Shown here in pieces: positions 16,825 to 24,869 of a DNA stretch of 53,904 nt. The position numbers were made by a program, and so were the translations under genes. The notes beneath the pieces are model-generated. The model was not told the DNA's origin. It worked only from the letters and a program-made list of their open reading frames with translations, and searched no databases. How positions within the stretch are numbered: position 1 is the stretch's first letter; the number at the start of each line of letters is the position of its first letter. The DNA is from Bradyrhizobium manausense (GTDB taxonomy: Bacteria > Pseudomonadota > Alphaproteobacteria > Rhizobiales > Xanthobacteraceae), in assembly GCF_018131105.1 (NCBI RefSeq), contig NZ_JAFCJI010000010.1, positions 1 through 53,904 of the forward strand. The letters run 5' to 3'.

Positions 16825-17760
16825 TTATTTCTCGACCGCGCGCCTGACCTGCTCGCCGATCTGCGACAGCACCAGCTGTGCCTGCGGCAGGATCGCGCCC
16901 ATGGCGTGGAAATTATGGACCATGCCGTCGTGGCAGACGTGCTCGACGGCAACGCCGGCGGCGAGCAGCTTGCGCGCATAGGCATTGCCCTCGTCGCGCA
17001 TCGGGTCGAATTCGGCAGTGTGGATGATCGCGGTCGGCAGGCCTGCAACCCGCGTCGCGCGCAGCGGCGAGATGCGAGGATCGGCGGCGTCCAGTCCCTC
17101 GGGCAGATAGTCGGACAGATCGGCCTCGATGGTGACGTGGTCGATCAGATGCCCCTCTGCGAAGGCTGCGCGCGAGGGTGAGGTCTCCTCGAAATCCAGC
17201 ACCGGGCAGATCAGGCATTGTGCGACGATGGAGAGGCCCGTGCTCTGCGCCGCCTCCTGGCACACGATCGCAGCCAGCGTAGCCCCGGCGGAGTCGCCGC
17301 CGATCACGAGTCGCTCGGCATCGATGCCCAGAGATGAAGCTTCGCGCGCAACCCATTCGGTGGCCGCGATCGCGTCGTCGACGGCGGCGGGATATTTGTG
17401 TTCGGGCGCGAGGCGATAGTCGATCGACAGGAGGCGGCAGCCGGTCGCATGCGCCAATGCTGCCGCGATACGGTCATGGGTTGCAATGCTGCCGGCCACG
17501 AGCCCGCCGCCATGAAAAAACACGAAGCCGGGAGCGCGTTCGCCGGCAGATTCGGGCGAGTAGAGCCGGAAGGGCAGCTCTCCGCCCGGACCCGGCAGCA
17601 CGCCGTCGGATGCGGTCACGCCCGGTGCCTCGGCGCGCGCGAACTGCATCAGCTTCGCCAGCGATTGCCTGCGCATCTCGACGCTCGGCCGGCTCCGCGC
17701 CTGCGGAGCGGCGGCAGCCATCATGGTCAACAAGCGCTTTGCGAGCGGATCGAGCGGCAT
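16825..17760 (-). CDS. Alpha/beta hydrolase, hormone-sensitive-lipase-type esterase
   Basis: A 311-residue carboxylesterase of the alpha/beta hydrolase-3 (HSL, family IV) group. The oxyanion-hole motif is FVFFHGGGLVAGS, and the nucleophile elbow is VIGGDSAGATLA with the catalytic Ser. The acid Asp lies in EFDPMRDEG and the His in CHDGMVHNF. No signal peptide is present, so it acts in the cytoplasm on short-chain esters. Length is normal. It is divergent from the aminotransferase-like gene at 17909, with 148 bp between. The true substrate is unknown. Confidence 0.9.
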   Translation of the reverse strand: MPLDPLAKRLLTMMAAAAPQARSRPSVEMRRQSLAKLMQFARAEAPGVTASDGVLPGPGGELPFRLYSPESAGERAPGFVFFHGGGLVAGSIATHDRIAAALAHATGCRLLSIDYRLAPEHKYPAAVDDAIAATEWVAREASSLGIDAERLVIGGDSAGATLAAIVCQEAAQSTGLSIVAQCLICPVLDFEETSPSRAAFAEGHLIDHVTIEADLSDYLPEGLDAADPRISPLRATRVAGLPTAIIHTAEFDPMRDEGNAYARKLLAAGVAVEHVCHDGMVHNFHAMGAILPQAQLVLSQIGEQVRRAVEK

Positions 17761-17908
17761 GGGAAACTCCGTGACGTGCCCGACACTATAGCCGGTTTGG
17801 CCGCGCTGTCGTCTTAACCTCCTGCGCCGGAGAGTTGGTGCTTCCCCGCAGCAAATCGTTTAGAAATTGGGACAATAGTGCCCGGATATTTTTCGAGGGA
17901 AGCCTGAC

Positions 17909-18796
17909 ATGGCCGAGATCAAGAAGCCGATCGAATATTCGCCGAGCTGGACCTTCTTCGAAGGCAAGTGGCATGACGGCAATGTCCCGATCATGGGGCC
18001 GCGCACGCATGGGGCCTGGCTTGGCTCGGTGGTGTTCGACGGCGCGCGCGCATTCGAAGGCGTCGCGCCCGATCTCGACCGCCACGTCGCCCGTGCCAAT
18101 CAATCCGCGGTCAATTTCGGCTTGAAGCCGGTGGTCGATGCCGGCACCTGGCTGACGCTCGCCAACGAAGGCATCGCGCGCTTTGCGCCGAACGCGGAAC
18201 TCTATGTCCGGCCGATGTACTGGGCGCAGAACGGCTCGGGCGGTGGCGTGCTGTTCGATCCCGAGACCACCGATTGGTGCCTGTGCATCTACGAGGCGCC
18301 GATGCCAAAGCCGGTCGGCAATGCGATCACGCTGTCGCCGTTCCGCAGGCCCACCGCGGAATGCGCGACGGTGGATGCGAAGGCGGCCTGCCTCTATCCG
18401 AACAATTCGCGCGCGCTTGCGGAGGCGGCGTCGCGCGGATTTCAGAACGCGCTGATGCTCGACATGCTCGGCAATGTCGCCGAGTTCGGCAATTCCAACG
18501 TGTTCATGGCGAAAGACGGCGTGGTGTTCACGCCGGTGCCGAACGGGACCTTCCTCAACGGCATCACGCGCCAGCGCGTCATCAGCCTGCTCCGCGGCGA
18601 TGGCGTCACAGTGGTCGAGAAGACGCTGCGCTATGCGGATTTTCTCGCCGCCGACGAGATTTTCTCGACCGGCAATTTCGCCAAGGTCGCGCCGGTCATT
18701 CGCATCGATCAGCGCGAGCTGAAGCCCGGCCCGCTCTACACCAGGGCGCGCAAGCTCTATTGGGACTTTGCGCATGCGGTGAAGCTGGCGGCGTAA
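17909..18796 (+). CDS. Branched-chain-type aminotransferase (fold-type IV PLP enzyme)
   Basis: A 295-residue class IV aminotransferase, related to IlvE and D-amino-acid transaminases, transferring amino groups between amino acids and 2-oxo acids. The N-terminal FFEGKWHDGNVPIMGPRTHG and SVVFDGARAFEGVAPDLDRH are typical. The PLP lysine is expected in CATVDAKAACLYPNNSRA, and the phosphate-binding EFGNSNVFM and NGITRQRVISLLR follow. Rhizobiales usually carry several paralogues, so it may not be the main IlvE and is given no symbol. A family-typical ATG with a GAGGGAAG ribosome-binding site is used. A repeat element follows it. Confidence 0.88.
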   Translation: MAEIKKPIEYSPSWTFFEGKWHDGNVPIMGPRTHGAWLGSVVFDGARAFEGVAPDLDRHVARANQSAVNFGLKPVVDAGTWLTLANEGIARFAPNAELYVRPMYWAQNGSGGGVLFDPETTDWCLCIYEAPMPKPVGNAITLSPFRRPTAECATVDAKAACLYPNNSRALAEAASRGFQNALMLDMLGNVAEFGNSNVFMAKDGVVFTPVPNGTFLNGITRQRVISLLRGDGVTVVEKTLRYADFLAADEIFSTGNFAKVAPVIRIDQRELKPGPLYTRARKLYWDFAHAVKLAA

Positions 18797-18810
18797 ATCG
18801 CCGCTCACTC

Positions 18811-18908
18811 CGTCATTGCGGGCGAAGCGAAGCAAAGCAAAGCAAAGCAAAGCAAAGCAATCCAGAGTCCCATCGCGGAGACATTGCTTCGCTGCGCTCG
18901 CTATGACG
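18811..18908. repeat. Intergenic GTCATTGCG palindrome of the Bradyrhizobium type
   Basis: The left arm CGTCATTGCGGGCGAAGCGAAGCAA and the right arm TTGCTTCGCTGCGCTCGCTATGACG form an imperfect inverted repeat. The outer CGTCAT (18811-18816) and ATGACG (18903-18908) pair perfectly. The body contains TCCAGAGTCCCATCGCGG. I recall this unit from many Bradyrhizobium and Rhodopseudomonas intergenic regions. It lies between two convergent genes and so may end both transcripts. Confidence 0.65.
18831..18860. repeat. AGCAA pentanucleotide tandem repeat (6 units)
   Basis: Six perfect AGCAA units follow a degenerate AGCGA unit. They lie inside the left arm of the surrounding palindrome, whose normal form has only one or two such units. 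The expansion looks like replication slippage. Confidence 0.9.
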
Positions 18909-18933
18909 GGATTGAGGAGGGGGCGTTGCGCGC

Positions 18934-19551
18934 TTACGGGCGTCGCCGAAACCGGCTGAATTGAAACGCCTGTGTCGATTGCCAGGGCGTGCGGTGGATT
19001 TGGCTCCGCGTCTCGACCAGATCGAACCCTGGTCCAAGCTCCGCCGCGAGGCTCGCGCTGTCGTGCCGCTGCACCGGCAGGCCGCTGCATTTCTCGGGAC
19101 CGTCGGGCGCAAACGTTGCGATGATGACATGCCCGCCCGACGCGACCGCCGTCCGCAGGCGCCCGACGTAGGCGGTCCGGTCGCGCGGATCGGTCAGGAA
19201 GTGAAACGCGGCGCGATCATGCCAGACATCGTAGGTCTTCACCGGCTGCCAAGTGGTGGCGTCGGCGACGATCCAGTCGACGGCTGACGCGACCGCACCG
19301 ATTCGCTTCTTCGCCGCGTCGAGCGCGTTGGCGGAGAGATCCAGCACCGCGATGTCGCGATATCCGTCTTGCAGCAGCGCATCGACCAGTCGTGACGCTC
19401 CGCCGCCGATGTCGATGATATCGGCGCCATGATCCGGATTAGCCGCGCGGATCATCTCGAGCGAGATCGCCGGACTTTCCTGAAACCAGCTGACCTCGGC
19501 TTCGCCCTTGGTGGCGTAGACGTTCTGCCAGTGCGTGGTGCGATCGGACAT
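18934..19551 (-). CDS. Class I SAM-dependent methyltransferase
   Basis: A 205-residue methyltransferase with the Rossmann motif I DIIDIGGGASRLVDALL, acidic motif II (IAVLDLSANALDAAKKRI) and the motif IV-like YDVWHDRAAFHFLTDP. The HWQNVYATKGEAEVSWFQ opening matches a widespread group sometimes annotated as thiopurine S-methyltransferase-like or trans-aconitate-like. The true substrate is not known. The ATG at 19551 gives the family-typical N-terminus, while an in-frame start 51 nt upstream adds an unconserved basic stretch. It is downstream of phaR in the same direction, but phaR ends 106 nt before. Confidence 0.85.
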   Translation of the reverse strand: MSDRTTHWQNVYATKGEAEVSWFQESPAISLEMIRAANPDHGADIIDIGGGASRLVDALLQDGYRDIAVLDLSANALDAAKKRIGAVASAVDWIVADATTWQPVKTYDVWHDRAAFHFLTDPRDRTAYVGRLRTAVASGGHVIIATFAPDGPEKCSGLPVQRHDSASLAAELGPGFDLVETRSQIHRTPWQSTQAFQFSRFRRRP

Positions 19552-19657
19552 GGCGGCTCCGGCATTGGCCGGGAGGGCGGCACGCCAATGGCGATGCCGC
19601 AATCAATCGGGACTTCGCGCGCCCGCGGGTGCGGACGCGCCGGTGTGAAGGAGAGAT

Positions 19658-20242
19658 CTACTCGTCCTTCTTCGACATGCGCTCGAGGCGCTCCTGCATG
19701 TCCTTCATCTGCTGGCGCAGCTCATCGATGTTGCTGTCCGCGGCCGCCGGGGCGTTGGCATCGGGCTCCTGCTCCGTGCGGCCCGTGTTGGGCGCAAACG
19801 GCTTGAACATCGAAAAGGTCTGCTGGAACAGCTCCATGTTGCGGCGGACCTGCTCTTCCAGCGGCGCGAAGGGCGTGCCGGAGAGCGTGTTGGCGATCTG
19901 CTTGCGGAACTTCTCCTGCTCCTGGGTCAGTGTCGCGATCGACTGCTCCAGATATTTCGGCACCACCATCTGCATGCTGTCGCCGTAGAAGCGGATCAGC
20001 TGGCGCAGGAAGGTGGTCGGCAGCAGGTTCTGGCCGGCCTTGTTCTCCTGCTCGAAGATGATCTGGGCGAGCACCGAGCGGGTGATGTCGTCGCCGCTCT
20101 TGGCGTCGTAAACCAGGAAATCTTCGCCATCCTTGACCATGGCGGCGAGGTCTTCCAGCGTCACATAGGTGCTCGTTCCGGTGTTATAGAGCCGGCGGTT
20201 CGCGTATTTCTTGATCGTGGTGGGTTGGTCTGATTTCGCCAT
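19658..20242 (-). CDS. phaR: Polyhydroxyalkanoate synthesis repressor PhaR
   Basis: A 194-residue DNA- and polymer-binding repressor that couples phasin and PHB gene expression to the presence of storage granules. The PHB/PHA accumulation regulator DNA-binding domain occupies residues about 8-70 (IKKYANRRLYNTGTSTYVTL). The PHB_acc domain follows (TTFLRQLIRFYGDSMQMVVP), with a second helical part (FRKQIANTLSGTPFAPLEEQ). The C-terminus is a charged coiled coil (LRQQMKDMQERLERMSKKDE). It is divergent from phaA across 306 bp. Confidence 0.96.
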   Translation of the reverse strand: MAKSDQPTTIKKYANRRLYNTGTSTYVTLEDLAAMVKDGEDFLVYDAKSGDDITRSVLAQIIFEQENKAGQNLLPTTFLRQLIRFYGDSMQMVVPKYLEQSIATLTQEQEKFRKQIANTLSGTPFAPLEEQVRRNMELFQQTFSMFKPFAPNTGRTEQEPDANAPAAADSNIDELRQQMKDMQERLERMSKKDE

Positions 20243-20548
20243 GGGCTCTCACTTGAAAGACGCTGAGAACAGGAACCTGCAGGGCCAATGCCGCAGGGCG
20301 GGAAGAGTACGCAACGCAACAAAATAAGCATTTTCAAAGGGGTCACGCTACCGTTTTGTGCGCCACGGTTAATTGCACAGCAAAAACCTGCTTGCGAAAT
20401 GGCCAAGAACGCTATTTTGAATGCGCTGCGGCATGAATTCGGAGACCAGCCGATTGACATGCCGCAACGACGTTAACAGGATGCCATTCGAGACTGGCGA
20501 GCCGTTTTCCCAGCCCCGTCTGCCCCCTTTCAACCCCAGGAGATGCCC
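20243..20548. promoter_or_regulatory. phaR-phaA divergent intergenic region with a TTGC-N3-GCAA dyad
   Basis: This 306-bp gap holds no gene. At 20373-20383 there is a perfect dyad TTGC-ACA-GCAA, of the TGC-rich type expected for PhaR binding, between the two divergent starts. A TTGACA at 20454-20459 could be a -35 element for phaA, but no good -10 is seen at the right spacing. The base composition around 20320-20420 is more AT-rich than the flanking genes, as expected for promoters. Confidence 0.4.
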
Positions 20549-21727
20549 ATGTCAGACGATGTCGTCATCGTCAGCGCCGCCCGCACCCCGGTCGGAAGCT
20601 TCAACGGAGCCTTCGCGACCCTTCCCGCCCACGATCTTGGCGCGATCGCCATCAAGGCCGCGCTCGAGCGCGGTGGCATCGAACCCGGCCGGGTCTCCGA
20701 GGTCATCATGGGCCAGATCCTGACCGCCGCTCAGGGCCAGAATCCCGCCCGCCAGGCCTCGATCATGGCCGGCATTCCGGTGGAGAGCCCCGCCTGGGGC
20801 GTCAACCAGCTTTGCGGCTCGGGCCTGCGCACGGTTGCGCTCGGCTACCAGGCGCTGCTCAACGGTGATTCGGAGATCGTGGTGGCCGGCGGCCAGGAAT
20901 CCATGAGCATGGCTCCCCACGCTCAGTACCTGCGCGGCGGCGTCAAGATGGGTGCCGTCGAGTTCGTCGACACCATGATCAAGGATGGCCTGTGGGATGC
21001 CTTCAACGGCTATCACATGGGCAACACCGCCGAGAACGTCGCGCGGCAGTGGCAGATCACCCGCGCCCAGCAGGACGAATTCGCCGTGGCTTCGCAGCAG
21101 AAGGCCGAAGCAGCGCAGAAGGCCGGCAAGTTCAACGACGAGATCGTCCCCGTCACCATCAAGGGCCGCAAGGGCGATGTCGTGGTCAGCGCCGACGAAT
21201 ACCCCCGCCATGGCGCCACGCTCGATGCCATGGCGAAGCTTCGTCCGGCCTTCGAGAAGGAAGGTACGGTCACCGCAGGTTCGGCCTCCGGCATCAATGA
21301 CGGCGCTGCCGCCGTGGTGCTGATGACCGCCAAGCAGGCCGCCAAGGAAGGCAAGAAGCCGATCGCGCGCATCGTGTCCTGGGCGCAGGCCGGCGTCGAT
21401 CCGAAGATCATGGGCTCGGGCCCGATCCCGGCCTCGCGCGCGGCGTTGAAGAAGGCCGGCTGGAACGTCGGCGATCTCGACCTGATCGAGGCCAACGAGG
21501 CTTTTGCGGCGCAGGCTTGTGCCGTCAACAAGGACCTTGGTTGGGATACGTCGAAGGTCAACGTCAATGGCGGCGCGATCGCGATCGGCCATCCGGTCGG
21601 TGCCTCCGGCGCGCGCGTGCTGGTGACGCTGCTGCACGAAATGCAGAAGCGCGATTCGAAGAAGGGCCTTGCCACGCTGTGCATCGGCGGCGGCATGGGT
21701 ATCGCGATGTGTCTGGCGCGCGACTGA
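20549..21727 (+). CDS. phaA: Acetyl-CoA C-acetyltransferase (beta-ketothiolase)
   Basis: A 392-residue biosynthetic thiolase that condenses two acetyl-CoA to acetoacetyl-CoA, the first step of polyhydroxybutyrate synthesis. All catalytic signatures are present: the nucleophile Cys in VNQLCGSGLRTVALG, the NEAFAAQA motif, the His in AIAIGHPVGASGARVL and the second Cys in LATLCIGGGMGIAM. Of two in-frame ATGs, 20549 is chosen because GGAG at 20539-20542 is 6 nt before it and the first ATG is too close. Gene order phaR<>phaA>phaB is conserved in Rhizobiales. PHB synthase is elsewhere. Confidence 0.97.
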   Translation: MSDDVVIVSAARTPVGSFNGAFATLPAHDLGAIAIKAALERGGIEPGRVSEVIMGQILTAAQGQNPARQASIMAGIPVESPAWGVNQLCGSGLRTVALGYQALLNGDSEIVVAGGQESMSMAPHAQYLRGGVKMGAVEFVDTMIKDGLWDAFNGYHMGNTAENVARQWQITRAQQDEFAVASQQKAEAAQKAGKFNDEIVPVTIKGRKGDVVVSADEYPRHGATLDAMAKLRPAFEKEGTVTAGSASGINDGAAAVVLMTAKQAAKEGKKPIARIVSWAQAGVDPKIMGSGPIPASRAALKKAGWNVGDLDLIEANEAFAAQACAVNKDLGWDTSKVNVNGGAIAIGHPVGASGARVLVTLLHEMQKRDSKKGLATLCIGGGMGIAMCLARD

Positions 21728-21740
21728 AGCTGACACTTAA

Positions 21741-21765
21741 CTGACGCGTGCGCTGCACGCGTCAG
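21741..21765 (+). terminator. Perfect 11-bp hairpin just after phaA
   Basis: CTGACGCGTGC (21741-21751) pairs without mismatch with GCACGCGTCAG (21755-21765) around a 3-nt GCT loop, starting 14 nt after the phaA stop. A partial copy (GTGCGTTGCACGCG) follows at 21769-21782 and then AAAAAG, not a T-run. It may stabilise the phaA mRNA 3' end or cause attenuation between phaA and phaB. Confidence 0.5.
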
Positions 21766-21845
21766 GGAGTGCGTTGCACGCGATTAAAAAGGCGGCGGTT
21801 GCAAATCAAATATTCTTCGCAACTGCGCAAGCCTCGACTAAATAC

Positions 21846-21875
21846 AAACGCCCGGCTCAACGCCGGGCGTTTTGT
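21846..21875 (+). terminator. Intrinsic terminator between phaA and phaB
   Basis: ACGCCCGGC (21848-21856) pairs with GCCGGGCGT (21862-21870) around TCAAC, extended by two A-T pairs and followed by TTTTG. It is a classical GC stem with a T-run and should end most phaA transcripts, so phaB needs its own promoter. Confidence 0.85.
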
Positions 21876-21877
21876 TC

Positions 21878-21905
21878 TTGATGTCCGTCAAACCAGCCGC
21901 ATAAT
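21878..21905 (+). promoter_or_regulatory. Candidate phaB promoter
   Basis: TTGATG (21878-21883), a 16-nt spacer and CATAAT (21900-21905) match the housekeeping sigma pattern. It lies just after the terminator and about 52 nt before the expected phaB translation start, given a transcription start near 21912. Confidence 0.5.
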
Positions 21906-21963
21906 CCATCACTAAAAACGATCACGCAGAAACGTCCGAAGAGTCCAAGGGAAGGAATACGAT

Positions 21964-22689
21964 ATGGCACGAGTTGCATTGGTGACGGGTGGTACGCGCG
22001 GAATTGGTGCTGCGATCAGCAAGGCGCTGAAGGCGGCGGGCTACAAGGTCGCGGCGAGTTATGCCGGCAATGACGCGGCGGCGGAGAAGTTCAAGGCCGA
22101 GACCGGCATCTCCGTCTACAAATGGGATGTCAGCAATTTCGATGCCTGCGCCGAGGGCGTGAAGAAGGTCGAAGCCGAGCTCGGCCCCGTCGACGTGCTC
22201 GTCAACAATGCCGGCATCACCCGTGACACCGCCTTCCACAAGATGACGCTGGAGCAGTGGAACGCCGTGATCAACACCAATCTCGGCTCGCTGTTCAACA
22301 TGACGCGCCAGGTGATCGAGGGCATGCGCACGCGCAAGTTCGGTCGCGTCATCTCGATCTCGTCGATCAACGGCCAGAAGGGGCAGTTCGGCCAGGTCAA
22401 TTATTCCGCGGCAAAGGCAGGCGACATCGGCTTCACCAAGGCGCTCGCGATCGAGAATGCCAAGGGCGGTATCACCGTCAACGCCATTGCGCCGGGCTAC
22501 ATCAACACCGAGATGGTGCAGGCGGTGCCGAAGGATGTTCTGGAAAAGAACGTGATTCCGCAGATTCCCGTCAACCGGCTCGGCGAGCCGGAAGAGATTG
22601 CGCGCGCGGTCGTGTTCCTTGCCGCCGACGAAGCAGGCTTCATCACCGGCTCGACCCTGACGATCAACGGCGGTCAGTACCACGCCTGA
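21964..22689 (+). CDS. phaB: Acetoacetyl-CoA reductase
   Basis: A 241-residue NADPH-dependent short-chain dehydrogenase that reduces acetoacetyl-CoA to (R)-3-hydroxybutyryl-CoA, the PHB monomer. The dinucleotide motif is VTGGTRGIGAAISKAL, then VDVLVNNAGITRD, then the catalytic Ser in ISISSINGQKGQFGQ and YSAAKAGDIGF with Tyr-x-x-x-Lys. The C-terminal FITGSTLTINGGQYHA is the PhaB hallmark. Length is normal. A GGGAAGG ribosome-binding site lies just before the ATG. It has its own promoter after the terminator downstream of phaA. Confidence 0.96.
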   Translation: MARVALVTGGTRGIGAAISKALKAAGYKVAASYAGNDAAAEKFKAETGISVYKWDVSNFDACAEGVKKVEAELGPVDVLVNNAGITRDTAFHKMTLEQWNAVINTNLGSLFNMTRQVIEGMRTRKFGRVISISSINGQKGQFGQVNYSAAKAGDIGFTKALAIENAKGGITVNAIAPGYINTEMVQAVPKDVLEKNVIPQIPVNRLGEPEEIARAVVFLAADEAGFITGSTLTINGGQYHA

Positions 22690-22742
22690 CAGGGCGCCAA
22701 GCGTGTAGCTTCGGGCCCGACAAGAGGATAATGAAGACGCAA

Positions 22743-22765
22743 ATGCCCGGCCTCGTGCCGGGCAT
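22743..22765 (+). terminator. ATGCCCGGC hairpin after phaB
   Basis: ATGCCCGGC (22743-22751) pairs perfectly with GCCGGGCAT (22757-22765) around CTCGT. There is no T-run behind it. The same CCCGGC/GCCGGG core recurs in the hairpins at 21846, 26495 and 49647, so it may be one terminator or repeat family. Confidence 0.55.
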
Positions 22766-22789
22766 AAGCGTCCTCAGAGCCTTTTGATC

Positions 22790-23659
22790 ATGACCCCGCG
22801 CACTGCCACGCTGATTGGACTGACTGCGATCCTGATGTGGTCGCTGCTCTCAGTGATGACGGTGGCGACCGGCAGGATACCGGCCTTTCAGCTCGCTGCC
22901 ATGACGTTCGCGATCGGCGGTCTTGTCGGGCTTCTCACCTGGATCGGCCGAGGCGATGCCACGAAGAGCCTGCGTCAGCCGCTTGTCGTATGGCTCGTCG
23001 GCGTCGGCGGCCTGTTCGGCTATCACGCGCTGTATTTCCTCGCGCTGCGCTTCGCGCCGCCGGCTGAAGCCGGCCTGCTCAATTACATGTGGCCGCTGTT
23101 GATCGTGCTGTTCTCGTCCTTCCTGCCGGGCGAGCGGCTGGCCATGCATCACATCATCGGCGCCGTGCTCGGCCTCGTCGGCACTGTGCTGCTGTTCGCC
23201 GGCAATACCTCCGGCTTCGCGCCAGGCGCGGTGCCGGGATTGATCGCGGCCTTCATAGCCGCCTTCGTCTGGGCGGCCTATTCGGTGCTGTCGCGGCGAT
23301 TGAAGGCGGTGCCGACCGATGCGGTCGCAGGCTTCTGCCTCGCCACGTCGGTGCTCGCTGCGCTGATGCATGCTGTGCTTGAAACCACGGTTTGGCCCGA
23401 GACCGCATTGCAATGGCTTGCGGTGATCGGGCTCGGCATCGGTCCCGTCGGTGCAGCCTTTTACGCCTGGGACATCGGCATGAAGCGCGGCGATATCCGC
23501 GTGCTCGGCGCCGCGTCTTACGCGACGCCGCTGCTGTCGACCGGCTTTCTCATCGCGGCCGGCTTTGCAAAGGCCAGCGCCAACATCGCCGTCGCCGCAA
23601 TCCTGATCGCCGGGGGCGGCTTGATTGCGGCAAAGGACATGGTGCTGCGGAAGCGATGA
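22790..23659 (+). CDS. EamA/DMT-family transporter (RhaT-like)
   Basis: A 289-residue inner-membrane protein with ten predicted helices in two EamA repeats (TATLIGLTAILMWSLLSVM, then VPGLIAAFIAAFVWAAYSVL), as in drug/metabolite exporters. Many members export amino acids or metabolites. The ATG at 22790 is preferred over a TTG six nt before. No partner gene gives a substrate clue. It ends 6 nt from the convergent flavin reductase-like gene. Confidence 0.87.
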   Translation: MTPRTATLIGLTAILMWSLLSVMTVATGRIPAFQLAAMTFAIGGLVGLLTWIGRGDATKSLRQPLVVWLVGVGGLFGYHALYFLALRFAPPAEAGLLNYMWPLLIVLFSSFLPGERLAMHHIIGAVLGLVGTVLLFAGNTSGFAPGAVPGLIAAFIAAFVWAAYSVLSRRLKAVPTDAVAGFCLATSVLAALMHAVLETTVWPETALQWLAVIGLGIGPVGAAFYAWDIGMKRGDIRVLGAASYATPLLSTGFLIAAGFAKASANIAVAAILIAGGGLIAAKDMVLRKR

Positions 23660-23665
23660 GGCGCA

Positions 23666-24349
23666 TCAAGGCGCCGGCTGCCAGCCCGGCGGCCGGTACA
23701 TGCCTTCCTGAATCTGCCCAAGCTCGGAGCGTTGCAGGCGTTGCGGCGTCAAACCGTAGAATTCCTGGAAGCTCATGATCAACGGCCGCCATTTGTCGGG
23801 GTCGATGCGGTTGCTTGTGCCGCTCATCATGATGTCAGCATGTGCATGCACGCGGGTGATGCGCACCTCGATCGCGATGAGATTGCCGCGCCAGACCGCA
23901 TCGTCCTGTGCCATCTCATGCACATAAGCGACCTTCGCCTCCATCTGCACCGGGCACTCGGCCACCCGCGGTGCGCCGACCGTTTCGCTCGCCGAGGCGG
24001 TCAGGCCACTGATGTCGAACTTGTCCTTCTCGTGCCGGTAGCCGCGATGGAGCTTGCCGGTCGGCACCGGATTCGAGCCCGTCGTGCGTGCGAGGCGGTC
24101 GACGGCGGCGACGAGATCTGCCGACGGCAGATTGAGCACGCACTCGCCGCTACGGATCAGGTTTTCGGTGGTTTTTGAATTGCCGGCGAGCCCGAGCATG
24201 CAGCGCCATCCGACCCACCACGCTGATGACATCGGTGCGAGGTTATGGGAGCCGTCGTCATTGGTTGACCCGATCAGGACGACCGGCGTTCCAAAATACA
24301 GAATGGCCGGGTCGATCTGGACGGCAGCGGGATCGAGTGTTCCGTGCAT
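23666..24349 (-). CDS. Flavin reductase-like FMN-binding split-barrel protein
   Basis: A 227-residue flavin reductase domain protein (FMN-binding split barrel). The core is VVLIGSTNDDGSHNLAPMSS followed by TTENLIRSGECVLNLPS, typical of the family that binds FMN and may reduce it with NAD(P)H. It is the last of three same-strand genes (glyoxalase II, cupin, this one), with a 74-nt gap after the cupin. The native acceptor is unknown. Confidence 0.85.
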   Translation of the reverse strand: MHGTLDPAAVQIDPAILYFGTPVVLIGSTNDDGSHNLAPMSSAWWVGWRCMLGLAGNSKTTENLIRSGECVLNLPSADLVAAVDRLARTTGSNPVPTGKLHRGYRHEKDKFDISGLTASASETVGAPRVAECPVQMEAKVAYVHEMAQDDAVWRGNLIAIEVRITRVHAHADIMMSGTSNRIDPDKWRPLIMSFQEFYGLTPQRLQRSELGQIQEGMYRPPGWQPAP

Positions 24350-24423
24350 CGTGCGCTCCTCTTGACTGGAGGCGCTGTCCTAAGACGTGCTGCGGATCGA
24401 ACCCACCCGATTCCAGATCGGTC

Positions 24424-24846
24424 TCAAGGCTCCCAGCCCTTCGGCGCGAGCTCGAACTTCGCGAACTCGAACGCCGGAGCGACGGTGCAGCCGACCAGCG
24501 TCCACTCGCCTGATGTCTCCGCCATTTGCCAGGCGTCTGCCGGCACGATCGCCTGCGGCCGCTCGCCGCTCACGAGGTCGGTTCCGAGCCGCACCTCGTG
24601 CTGGGAACAGCCCTCGTGGGCAATGCGCAGCGTCAGCGAGCTGCCGGCATAATAGTGCCAGGTCTCGACCGCATCGATGCGATGCCAATGCGAGCGTTCG
24701 CCGCGCGCGAGCAGGAAGTAGATGAGGGTCGATCGCGAGCGCCCGTTGGCGTCGGTGGTCTGGTCGCGAAAGGTCTCACGGTAGTGGCCGCCCTCGGGAT
24801 GCGGGCGGAGTTCGAGGCGCGCGATGATCTCGGCTGCGGTCGGCAT
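24424..24846 (-). CDS. Cupin-domain protein (DUF985)
   Basis: A 140-residue cupin of the DUF985 group. The family opening EIIARLELRPHPEGGHYRET and the metal-site region RGERSHWHRIDAVETWHYY are clear, with a further WTLVGCTVAPAFEF near the end. The protein is a single small beta-barrel, of unknown substrate. It begins 23 nt after the glyoxalase II stop and probably shares its transcript. Confidence 0.87.
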   Translation of the reverse strand: MPTAAEIIARLELRPHPEGGHYRETFRDQTTDANGRSRSTLIYFLLARGERSHWHRIDAVETWHYYAGSSLTLRIAHEGCSQHEVRLGTDLVSGERPQAIVPADAWQMAETSGEWTLVGCTVAPAFEFAKFELAPKGWEP

Positions 24847-24869
24847 CGATCCCCGTCAGGATTTATGCT

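Noticed and set aside
17786..19090. 434-codon minus-strand frame across the aminotransferase gene and the repeat
   Set aside because: It runs antisense to a clear aminotransferase and translates the GTCATTGCG repeat as SAAKQ-type text; no domain is recognisable.
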